From: JBCCAG01 sp050331115
GTDB taxonomy: Bacteria; Cyanobacteriota; Cyanobacteriia; CAKZMO01
Direction: 5' to 3'
Assembly (NCBI GenBank): GCA_050331115.1
Contig: JBHJHD010000018.1
Span: forward strand, 1-64,000
DNA: 64,000 nucleotides
The position numbers were made by a program, and so were the translations under genes. Below the pieces are notes generated by a model, which ran no database searches, was not told the origin of the DNA, and was given only the letters and a program-made list of their open reading frames with translations. Within the stretch, counting starts at the first letter, position 1, and each line of letters begins with the position of its first letter. This document shows, piece after piece, positions 57,461 to 64,000 of the stretch.

Positions 57461-58282
57461 TTAAAGCTGGCTGGGGGCTTCAAGGTCTGTCCCAGAGAGC
57501 GCTTCGTCAACATCGTCCGTCGGCGTCTTGTCCGTAGCGCGCTGAGTCGCCTCGTCAGTAAGGTCTTCGGCATCGACGTTGACATCGGCTTCAAAGGCGC
57601 TTGCTGATTCACTACCCTCAACTTCCTCCACGGCAATGGGCATTGGCACAACGGGCTTGCTGATTTTAATCATCAGCTCTTCCGCCGAGATCGCTTCATC
57701 AGCTGTTGCCTCAAATGGCTCAGGTACGACGGAGCCATCTAAAGCCTTGCTGGGGTCGTCCTCGACCGATACCTCTGAAGCGTTTATCCCAGTTTCATCG
57801 ACCTCGTCGACTTTATTGATGGCTCCAGGAAGCGTGAGGCTGCCCATCACTGCAGAAACGAATAGCGCTGCGATCGCCACACCACCCCAGGCCGCAGTCA
57901 CTCGGCGGGGACGACGCTTGGTCTGGGCCTCTACCTTGGCCATGATGTCTGCTACAGACTGGCCAGATGCTGGAACCGGCATGCCCTGGAGGCCCCGGCG
58001 CAGCTTTAGCATCCGCGCATAGAGGCACTGCATGTTTTGGTCATGCTCTAGCCAGGCAAGAACCTGCGCGCGCTCAGTGGGGGTAACCTCGCCGTCGAGG
58101 TAAGCGCTGAGCAACTCATAGCGCTCACGCTTTAGACCATCCCAGCTGGCGTCATCTTCGGGCATGGGGTCGGGTTGGGAATCTCGATTCACGGCTCTAT
58201 TTGTGGGTAATGAAACTAGACGACTATCGGAGCGATCATCGGGCAAGGGGCGGCGGAACGGATGCGGACGGTGGGAACTCAC
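57461..58282 (-). CDS. Membrane anti-sigma factor, zinc-less ASD type
   Basis: A 273-residue protein, probably the anti-sigma factor of the ECF sigma gene upstream. Residues 50-100 (ERYELLSAYLDGEVTPTERA; VLAWLEHDQNMQCLYARMLK) form the anti-sigma domain; the zinc HxxxCxxC motif is not complete, since only one Cys follows the His. A single membrane helix (AAWGGVAIAALFVSAVMGSL) follows a basic RRPRRV, so the anti-sigma domain lies in the cytoplasm. The outer half is acidic, Ser/Glu/Ala rich, with EEVEGSESASAF-like stretches, which could be a sensor region or be proteolysed. A 278-base gap separates it from the sigma gene. Confidence 0.8.
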   Translation of the reverse strand: MSSHRPHPFRRPLPDDRSDSRLVSLPTNRAVNRDSQPDPMPEDDASWDGLKRERYELLSAYLDGEVTPTERAQVLAWLEHDQNMQCLYARMLKLRRGLQGMPVPASGQSVADIMAKVEAQTKRRPRRVTAAWGGVAIAALFVSAVMGSLTLPGAINKVDEVDETGINASEVSVEDDPSKALDGSVVPEPFEATADEAISAEELMIKISKPVVPMPIAVEEVEGSESASAFEADVNVDAEDLTDEATQRATDKTPTDDVDEALSGTDLEAPSQL

Positions 58283-58560
58283 AGCTATACCTCATCTTTG
58301 TCTAAATTAACCTACAGCTTTGTTTGGAGTGCCAGACTGTCGAATATCAATATGATTTGGGCGCAGACTATGGCAGGGCTCCTAACGACGTAAACGGAGG
58401 GGGGACGCACCGGAAAAACTGTTTGGCTCTCTTCTTATAGGAGCATTGACGCAGCACCTAGAGACTTTGCTCCTTGAAATCTCTTCGATTGAAATTACTT
58501 AACTAAGATGAGGCGGAGATTCACAATCTACGGCTGTGGGACCGCTAAATCCTGAGGACG

Positions 58561-59244
58561 TTACAAATTGATATAGCGCTGAAGCTGGGACTGGAGGCGC
58601 TGCCGGGCGCGGGCAATTCTGGACTTGACGGTTCCGAGGGATACGCCGGTTACTTCAGCGATATCCTCATAGGCCATGCCCTCGATTTCCCGCAGCATGA
58701 TGGTGGTGCGAAAGACTTCGGGTAGGTCGGCGATCGCCCGGTGAAGCTGGGCATAGAATTCTTGGGTCAGCAGCTCTTGATCGGGACCCGGATCGACGGA
58801 GGCGACTTCCCAGCTCATCTCACCGTCAGAGGCCTGGCGGGGCGCGTCGAGGGATAGGGGAGATCGCACGCGCTTACGCTTGCGCAGCTCATCGTAAAAC
58901 AAATTGGTGGCGATGCGCGTCAGCCAGCCGCGAAACTTAGCGGGCTCCTGCAGACGCTTGAGGTTGCGATAGACGCGAATCCAGACTTCTTGGACGAGAT
59001 CGGCCCGGTCGGACCAGTCGGGCGCAAGGTGGTAGAAAACCTTCTCTAGATGGGGTTGATAGCGGCGCAGCAGTTCAGCGAACGCGGCCTTGTCGGGCCG
59101 AATTCCTGACTGACAACGAATAATTAAATCGTCATTGGAAAGCTTCTCTGGCGGCACTGACATTAGACCCGCTGGGGATATACCGGCACGAGGGGAAAAT
59201 GGTTTCAAATCAGCAATAGACTGCATTGGCTTGGTGAAACTCAT
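58561..59244 (-). CDS. sigG: ECF sigma factor, SigG-like
   Basis: A 227-residue extracytoplasmic-function sigma factor. ATG 59244 gives MSFTKPMQSIADLKPFSPRA; ATG 59292 would add 16 residues and neither has a good ribosome site. Region 2 is LLRRYQPHLEKVFYHLAPDW to DLVQEVWIRVYRNLKRL and AKFRGWLTRIATNLFYDELR; region 4 is LPEVFRTTIMLREIEGMAYE with the helix-turn-helix VTGVSLGTVKSRIARARQRL. The enzyme directs RNA polymerase to stress promoters, held inactive by the membrane anti-sigma encoded next. I take it as the SigG group typical of cyanobacteria; the exact class is inference. Confidence 0.88.
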   Translation of the reverse strand: MSFTKPMQSIADLKPFSPRAGISPAGLMSVPPEKLSNDDLIIRCQSGIRPDKAAFAELLRRYQPHLEKVFYHLAPDWSDRADLVQEVWIRVYRNLKRLQEPAKFRGWLTRIATNLFYDELRKRKRVRSPLSLDAPRQASDGEMSWEVASVDPGPDQELLTQEFYAQLHRAIADLPEVFRTTIMLREIEGMAYEDIAEVTGVSLGTVKSRIARARQRLQSQLQRYINL

Positions 59245-59781
59245 GCTAATGGTCAAGAAATACGAGAGGGCCGCCTTACAATAAGACAGCATCTCGCGGA
59301 AGATGTTCCTGGAATTTGGCTCCTAGACTGCTCAAGCTGCCCCTAGATCCCCGAGTCCATTGACTCTTGTTGGATGAGCTGCTTGAGGACACCTGACGTA
59401 ACAGTTGCGATAAACTTAGCTGCGATCGCGATAGGCCATTACGGGCCTATGACAATTCGCAATCTGGACACCATCTGACTACGTAGGCTGAGTTGCGCAG
59501 TAAACTATGCAACTCCGGTCTAGGACGATAGCTAGTCTGTTCTACGAAGTTAAGTTACGCAATCCGCGTCTTTTTTGTGAAGATACGGTCTACTCATATC
59601 AGCTGTGTGACCATTAGCCCTTCAGAGCAAGTCGCCATCAGGTGGGCCAACTGAGTAGACAGCTGGGCGAGCCTATCGAGCCAGCATATAGGCGGACTCA
59701 GCGGGCGGGCCAGGAGGGTGGACCTGCGAGATGCGCTGACCACATTTCCGCGCTCATCCGCCGTTGGTCATGTCTCAATTG
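59245..59781. other. Spacer between photolyase and sigma genes
   Basis: About 540 bases with no supported gene. It must contain the sigma promoter. A short inverted repeat GTTGC/GCAAC occurs near 59492-59513 and AGGCC-ATTAC-GGGCCT near 59432. No transcription factor box, tRNA or transposon end was recognised. Confidence 0.4.
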
Positions 59782-61302
59782 TTACCCACTGCGCTGATGC
59801 CAGTCCGCCGCCGCCCGCCGAATGTCTTCGAGCTCATCAGGCGACATTTTATCCAAATTCGCCAAAATCAGGCTCATACGGCCCTGAGACTTAAGCCGCT
59901 CGCGGTGGCGGGCCAGGAAATCCCAGTAAAAAAAGTTGAAGGGGCAGGCCTCCGCCCCGGTACGCTGGCGGTGGTTATACTGACAGCCTTTACAGTAGTC
60001 GCTCATGCGGTTGATGTAGTTGGCAGAGGCCGCATAGGGTTTAGAGGCTAGCATACCGCCGTCGGCAAACTGCCCCATGCCGATGACGTTGGTCTGCATC
60101 ACCCAGTCGTAGGCGTCAATGAAAGCGGCGTGAAACCACTGCTCTATGGCCTGGGGTGAAATCCCCGCAATCAAGGCGAAGTTGCTCAGCACCATAAGCC
60201 GCTGGATGTGGTGGGCGTATGCTGTTTTTTCAACCTGACCCAGGATCTGGTTCAAACAGTTCATCTTGGTCTTGCTGCTGTCCCAGAAGAATTCGGGCAG
60301 CGCATGGCTGTGGCCAAACCAGTTGCGGTCGGGGTAGTCGTCGTCGGTTTGGGTATAGATGCCGCGCATGTATTCGCGCCAGCCCATCACCTGGCGAATC
60401 AGCCCTTCGGCGCTGTTGATGGGCACCCCCGGATCGTTCTCTCGCTCGTAGTAGGCCGTTTCCACCGCCTCAACCACCTCCACGGGCCGCAGCAGCCCCA
60501 AGTTGAGGTAGGGCGACAGCATCGCGTGCCACAGGGTTTCTTCTCCGGTGACCATGGCGTCTTGGTAGGGGCCGAAGCCTGCAAGCCGCTGCTCAATGAA
60601 GTAGTCTAAGACTTCTGTAGCCTGCGATCGCGTCACGCCCCAGCGGAAGGGCTCGATGTCGCCGTAGCCCGGCAGGTCCTGGTCCTGGACATGGGCGATG
60701 ACCTGCCGCGTGATCTCATCGGGCTCAAACCACAGCGGCTCAGGCGGATTGAGGTCGCCCTTGGGGGGCTTGCGGTTGGCTTTATCGTAGTTCCACTGCC
60801 CCCCTTCAGGCTCATCTGCCGTCATCATCACCTGAAAGCGTCGCCGCCCCTCGCGGTAAAACGCCTCCATCAGCAGCGATTTGCGGCGGCTGGCCCATTG
60901 GGCGAAGTCTTCGCTGGACCACAAAAAGTGGTTGTTGGGCTGCAGCACGACGGCGCAGGGTAAGTCCAGCGTCTCAATCAGCTTTTGAAAGGGGCGATCG
61001 CTGGGCTGCATAATGTGCAGCTCCTGGATGTCGTTCTTGTTGATCCAGGCAATGAGCGGGGTAAGGAAGTCGGGCGCGATCGCATAGGTGACAGGCCATC
61101 CATCCTGCTGCAGCGCCTCAGAAAAGTGGCGCATGGCCGACCACACCAGCACCAGCTTCTGCCGGTGGTAGGGGCGCTGCCCGGCATACTGCGCCGATTC
61201 GATAAAGATGACGGGCGTCGCGTTTCGCTGACTGTAGCGCTGCTGCAGCGCTGCCTGCTCGGGGTGGAGCTGGTCCCCGAGGACCCATATGCCTGTTGTC
61301 AC
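59782..61302 (-). CDS. Iron-sulfur bacterial cryptochrome/photolyase (FeS-BCP)
   Basis: A 506-residue flavoprotein of the prokaryotic (6-4) photolyase group, which carries FAD, a lumazine antenna and a 4Fe-4S cluster. The sequence opens WVLGDQLHPEQAALQQRYSQ; four cysteines at 349 (MNCLNQ), 437 and 440 (DYCKGCQYN) and 453 (EACPFNFFYW) fit the cluster ligands. FAD-contacting parts include SPYLNLGLLRPVEVVEAVE and GQFADGGMLASKPYAASANY. It would split (6-4) photoproducts with light or sense it. It lies apart from other genes and is a second, unrelated photolyase in the window beside the class II-like one at 34598. Confidence 0.92.
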   Translation of the reverse strand: MTTGIWVLGDQLHPEQAALQQRYSQRNATPVIFIESAQYAGQRPYHRQKLVLVWSAMRHFSEALQQDGWPVTYAIAPDFLTPLIAWINKNDIQELHIMQPSDRPFQKLIETLDLPCAVVLQPNNHFLWSSEDFAQWASRRKSLLMEAFYREGRRRFQVMMTADEPEGGQWNYDKANRKPPKGDLNPPEPLWFEPDEITRQVIAHVQDQDLPGYGDIEPFRWGVTRSQATEVLDYFIEQRLAGFGPYQDAMVTGEETLWHAMLSPYLNLGLLRPVEVVEAVETAYYERENDPGVPINSAEGLIRQVMGWREYMRGIYTQTDDDYPDRNWFGHSHALPEFFWDSSKTKMNCLNQILGQVEKTAYAHHIQRLMVLSNFALIAGISPQAIEQWFHAAFIDAYDWVMQTNVIGMGQFADGGMLASKPYAASANYINRMSDYCKGCQYNHRQRTGAEACPFNFFYWDFLARHRERLKSQGRMSLILANLDKMSPDELEDIRRAAADWHQRSG

Positions 61303-61341
61303 GGGTTGATGATCTAAATCTAATGATCTGATTAAGGTGGG

Positions 61342-61674
61342 CTACGCGTTTTGGGGGCGCTTAAGCAAAAGCTGAATACCCAGGGCCAGCAGCCCCACGG
61401 CCACCAGCGCAAAGATTCCTGCTGCTAAGGCCACCATGCCGATGACCAGGGTGCGCACCAGCACGGCGATATTGGCCGCTAGGGGGCTGTCCGACTTGAT
61501 GGGACTATTGGCGAGGGTCTGAGCGATGGAGACGGTCATCCGGTAAAAGGCGTAGGCCAGCGGACTGGCGATTAGAAAGCCACCAAAGCACCGCCAGGGA
61601 GAGGTTGCGGGCGCGCTGGGGGAGGACGGCGTTTCGGAGGCGGTGGGTTTAGAGGCGGGCTCGGGGGAAGACAT
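61342..61674 (-). CDS. DUF3082-domain membrane protein
   Basis: A 110-residue protein with two membrane helices. ATG 61674 gives MSSPEPASKPTASETPSSPS, a Ser/Pro-rich head, before PWRCFGGFLIASPLAYAFYR and VLVRTLVIGMVALAAGIFAL. The spacing LLALGIQLLLKRPQNA closes it. This build is that of the DUF3082 family, found in cyanobacteria and plastids and often next to ispE, as here: its start is 38 bases after the ispE stop. Function is unknown. The gene closes the leftward ispE cluster. Confidence 0.78.
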   Translation of the reverse strand: MSSPEPASKPTASETPSSPSAPATSPWRCFGGFLIASPLAYAFYRMTVSIAQTLANSPIKSDSPLAANIAVLVRTLVIGMVALAAGIFALVAVGLLALGIQLLLKRPQNA

Positions 61675-61712
61675 GGGCGCTTGGGAAAAGTCTGTCTTTA
61701 GTTTAGGCCAAT

Positions 61713-62669
61713 CTACGCTGACGCGGTGAGCTGCACGCCGGCCACAGAGCAGCGCGTCACCCACAGATCTAGATTTGGATCGTTCATGGCTTTCCCCACC
61801 CCTTGAGCCATCTGTTCAGCATCGGCGGCAGACTTGGCCACAGCAAATACCGTGGGCCCCGAGCCTGACATCAGCACCCCCAGCGGATTTAGGGCTGCCA
61901 GGGCCTCTTTTAGCTTTACGACTTCAGGATGCGCGGGCAGCACCACTTTCTCTAAGTCATTGTGGAGCTGCTGTCCTAAGAGAGCGGCGTCCTGCTGCAT
62001 GAGCGCCGCGATTAGGGGCGCGGCATGGAGCTGTTCGTGGCGATCGCTGACGGTTTCTTGGTCAGACCGGTAGGTTTCGGAAAACCGCTGGCGGTAGGTT
62101 TGGTAAGCCCAGGCCGTAGAGACCGAGAGCTGCCGGTATTTAGCCAAAACGAGGGAGAGCGGGCCGAAGCTCGGCAGGGGCGAGAGTCGCTCCCCCCGCC
62201 CCGTGGCTAGGGCCGTCCCTCCGGCCAGGCAAAAGGGGACATCCGACCCCAATTCGGCCCCTAGCGTGCGCAGCTCAAGCTGGGTCAGCCCCAGATTCCA
62301 CAGCAGGTCTAGGCCAATGAGTACGGCGGCGGCGTCAGTCGAGCCCCCGGCGAGCCCCGCCCCCACGGGAATTTGCTTGTCGATGCTAATGGCGACGCTG
62401 CCAAACTGGCTGAAGGCTTCAGGAAAGGTCTCGCGCATGAGGGCAGCGGCCCGATAGGCGAGATTGCTGCTGTCGTTGGGCACCAAGGGATGGTCGCAGC
62501 GCACCTGAATGCCGGAGCTCGAGCCGGGGTAGCGCTGCAGGGTGACGCGGTCGGCGAGCTCGATGCTCTGCATCACCATCGCCAGCTCGTGAAAGCCGTC
62601 GGGGCGATCGCCGATGATCTCGATGTAGAAGTTGACTTTGGCAGGGGCAGTGAGGGTGCAGGTATCCAT
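61713..62669 (-). CDS. ispE: 4-diphosphocytidyl-2-C-methyl-D-erythritol kinase
   Basis: A 318-residue GHMP kinase of the MEP pathway, phosphorylating CDP-methylerythritol with ATP on the way to isoprenoids (carotenoids, chlorophyll tail, quinones). ATG 62669 starts MDTCTLTAPAKVNFYIEIIG; an earlier ATG would add nine residues. Motifs: DRPDGFHELAMVMQSIEL, the ATP loop IPVGAGLAGGSTDAAAVL, LGSDVPFCLAGGTALATGRG and the C-terminal GVLMSGSGPTVFAVA. Length is normal. It follows rsmA and precedes the DUF3082 gene in one leftward unit. Confidence 0.95.
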   Translation of the reverse strand: MDTCTLTAPAKVNFYIEIIGDRPDGFHELAMVMQSIELADRVTLQRYPGSSSGIQVRCDHPLVPNDSSNLAYRAAALMRETFPEAFSQFGSVAISIDKQIPVGAGLAGGSTDAAAVLIGLDLLWNLGLTQLELRTLGAELGSDVPFCLAGGTALATGRGERLSPLPSFGPLSLVLAKYRQLSVSTAWAYQTYRQRFSETYRSDQETVSDRHEQLHAAPLIAALMQQDAALLGQQLHNDLEKVVLPAHPEVVKLKEALAALNPLGVLMSGSGPTVFAVAKSAADAEQMAQGVGKAMNDPNLDLWVTRCSVAGVQLTASA

Positions 62670-62717
62670 GGGGCGATCGCAAGGTGAGCAAGACATTTAT
62701 TCTCTCACTTCTTTCTC

Positions 62718-63581
62718 TCACTTCCCCGCAAAATCCTGGACTAGATCGTCGCCTAAATCATTGCCCAGATCATTGCCCAGATCATTGCTTAGCCGCACCC
62801 ACTGCGCCACGCTCAGGGCTTCAGCACGGGCCTCGGGGGAGGCCCCAACCCGCCCTAGCGCCCCCAGTAGGCGATCGCGGTCGATATCGCTGAGGTTGTT
62901 GCGCAGCATTTTGCGCTTGGCGGCAAATCCCTGGCGCAGCAGCCGGTCTAGATAGGCGGGGTCGGTGGCCTGGGGCGAGAAGGGGCGAGGCCTCAGGCGG
63001 ACGACGGCGGACTCGACCTTGGGGGGCGGCGAGAAGGCAGCGGCCGGTACCGGGCACACCAGCTCGCACTGGGCGAGGTACTGCAGCCGGGCGGAGAGGG
63101 CGCCGAACGCTCTAGACCCTGGGGTAGCGCAGATGCGGTCGGCCACCTCCTTTTGCACCAGCAGCACTAGGGCGTCGTAGGGGGTGAGGGCGGGCCGGTC
63201 GATGGTGCCCAGCAGCCGCTCTAAGATGGGGCCGGTGATGTAGTAGGGGATATTGGCGACGACTTTGTTGACGGGTCCAAAAGGAGCGGCGATCGCCTCG
63301 TCGCTGAGGGTGAGGATATCGTGCTCGATTAGGGTGAAGTTTGCCGCCCCCTGAAACTGCTTGCGCAAGGTGCGGCACAGGTCGCGGTCGACCTCTACGG
63401 CAACGACAGCCCTAGCCTGCTGCACAAGCAGCTGCGTGAGTAGGCCGGTGCCAGGGCCAATCTCCAGAACCTGGTCGCCCCCTATCGCGTCGCCATTCAG
63501 CGCCGCCGCCGCCGCGATGCGCTGCAAAATGCGATCGCTCTTCAGCCAGTGCTGCCCAAAGCGCTTGCGGGGTCGGTTCAC
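62718..63581 (-). CDS. rsmA: 16S rRNA dimethyladenosine transferase
   Basis: A 287-residue SAM-dependent enzyme (also called ksgA) that dimethylates two adenosines of helix 45 in 16S rRNA during 30S assembly. The start is GTG 63581, one base after the stop of pth. The sequence opens NRPRKRFGQHWLKSDRILQR; SAM motifs are VLEIGPGTGLLTQLL, EVDRDLC and VVANIPYYITGP; the C-terminal domain contains the AFSPPPKVESAVVRLRPRPF block. The last 20 residues are an added tail of NDLG repeats, from a 12-base tandem repeat at 62752-62787. That tail is not in the usual family. Confidence 0.95.
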   Translation of the reverse strand: MNRPRKRFGQHWLKSDRILQRIAAAAALNGDAIGGDQVLEIGPGTGLLTQLLVQQARAVVAVEVDRDLCRTLRKQFQGAANFTLIEHDILTLSDEAIAAPFGPVNKVVANIPYYITGPILERLLGTIDRPALTPYDALVLLVQKEVADRICATPGSRAFGALSARLQYLAQCELVCPVPAAAFSPPPKVESAVVRLRPRPFSPQATDPAYLDRLLRQGFAAKRKMLRNNLSDIDRDRLLGALGRVGASPEARAEALSVAQWVRLSNDLGNDLGNDLGDDLVQDFAGK

Positions 63582-63582
63582 G

Positions 63583-64000
63583 TCACGGCAGCTCCACCGA
63601 CTGACCGTTGTAGCGATTCATGGCCGTCTCAACCCCCTGGTCGAGGGCCACCTCGGTCGCTTTGACGGTAAAGTAGAGCACTTCTTCTAAAACCTTGGCT
63701 TCCTCGGGCGAAAACTTACCCAGAACGTGGGATACCACTGGCTTATCGCTGCCGGCCTGCTTGGGCGCGCCGATGCCTACCCGCAGCCGGGGAAAATCCT
63801 GGGTTCCTAGATGGGCGATCAGTGACTTGATGCCGTTGTGGCCGCCGGCTGAGCCCGAGAGCCGCAGCCGCAGCCGCCCTACGGGCAGGTCCATATCGTC
63901 GTAGATGACGAAGACGCTCTGAGGCGGCAGCTTGAACCAGTCCACGGCGGCCCGTACCGACTGGCCGGAGCGGTTCATGAACGTGTTGGGCTTGAGCAGC
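63583..64000 (-). CDS. pth: Peptidyl-tRNA hydrolase, 5' end outside window
   Basis: The C-terminal part, at least 138 residues, of peptidyl-tRNA hydrolase, which frees tRNA from stalled peptidyl-tRNA. The coding frame continues past the window edge on the left of the gene. Visible parts are KPNTFMNRSGQSV, the segment VIYDDMDLPVGRLRLRLSGS, GGHNGIKSLIAHLGTQDFPR with the conserved His and Asn, RVGIGAP and VVSHVLGKFSPEE. Pth is the first gene of the leftward cluster with rsmA, ispE and DUF3082 in this window. Identification from motifs is secure; its start cannot be given. Confidence 0.93.
   Translation of the reverse strand, partial: LLKPNTFMNRSGQSVRAAVDWFKLPPQSVFVIYDDMDLPVGRLRLRLSGSAGGHNGIKSLIAHLGTQDFPRLRVGIGAPKQAGSDKPVVSHVLGKFSPEEAKVLEEVLYFTVKATEVALDQGVETAMNRYNGQSVELP

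Noticed and set aside
1..64000. tRNA or rRNA genes
   Set aside because: No T-loop GGTTCGAATCC-like sequence was found on either strand outside coding regions.

Overview
The window is cyanobacterial chromosome. The evidence is the very frequent HIP1 octamer GCGATCGC, a flavodiiron pair of the flv3/flv1 type, a BicA-like SulP transporter, a CCB-type cytochrome b6f cofactor-assembly protein, a Psb32-like TPM protein, an exosortase/PEP-CTERM pair and several conserved cyanobacterial proteins of unknown function. The high GC content and long spacers rich in short repeats suggest a Leptolyngbya-like filamentous lineage. That placement is inference, because no rRNA or tRNA gene was found and no database search was possible.

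Layout. 0-9.8 kb: 3' part of surE, a WD40 protein kinase with a degenerate active site, a His-rich COG0523 GTPase, small unknown proteins, a Psb32-like/M28 peptidase/2TM-protein block, a putative DNA-binding protein, a 58-residue membrane sORF and ppa. 9.8-16.9 kb: a long spacer with a candidate structured leader, an MBL-fold hydrolase, a coiled-coil membrane protein, an SDR dehydrogenase, a thioesterase and a 767-residue coiled-coil/acidic protein. 16.8-21.7 kb: an Hsp70/actin-fold protein whose natural ATG is out of frame across an A10 tract, a PAS histidine kinase overlapping it tail to tail, and two small proteins, one with a possible histone-like region. 21.8-31.2 kb: ACR3 arsenite pump with an ArsR-type operator, CCB protein, PBP4-type peptidase, pentapeptide protein, VIT/VWA protein, a truncated alpha-oxoamine synthase remnant and gnd. 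31.2-41 kb: a repeat-rich spacer, a HerA-like ATPase, a divergent class II photolyase, a Uma2 protein, a broken alpha/beta hydrolase, glutathione reductase, a peroxiredoxin divergent from a PerR-type regulator with a 15-bp PerR box, and an HMCES/YedK protein. 41-48.2 kb: flv3, flv1, a BicA-like transporter and a ClC channel. 48.4-54 kb: a PEP-CTERM VIT membrane protein with its likely exosortase, an Nmad2-like nucleotide-modification protein and a LysE remnant. 54-64 kb: leuS, a GGCT-fold protein, an ECF sigma factor with its membrane anti-sigma factor, an iron-sulfur photolyase, and a leftward DUF3082/ispE/rsmA/pth cluster.

Themes. Oxidative and light stress recur: Flv3/Flv1 oxygen photoreduction, peroxiredoxin plus PerR, glutathione reductase, two distinct photolyases and HMCES for abasic-site repair. 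The flv pair next to a bicarbonate-type transporter links electron outlets to carbon supply. Spacers carry an unusual load of 11-17-bp tandem duplications and a roughly 110-bp dispersed hairpin repeat (three copies). At least three genes are decayed, all being remnants of enzymes or transporters.
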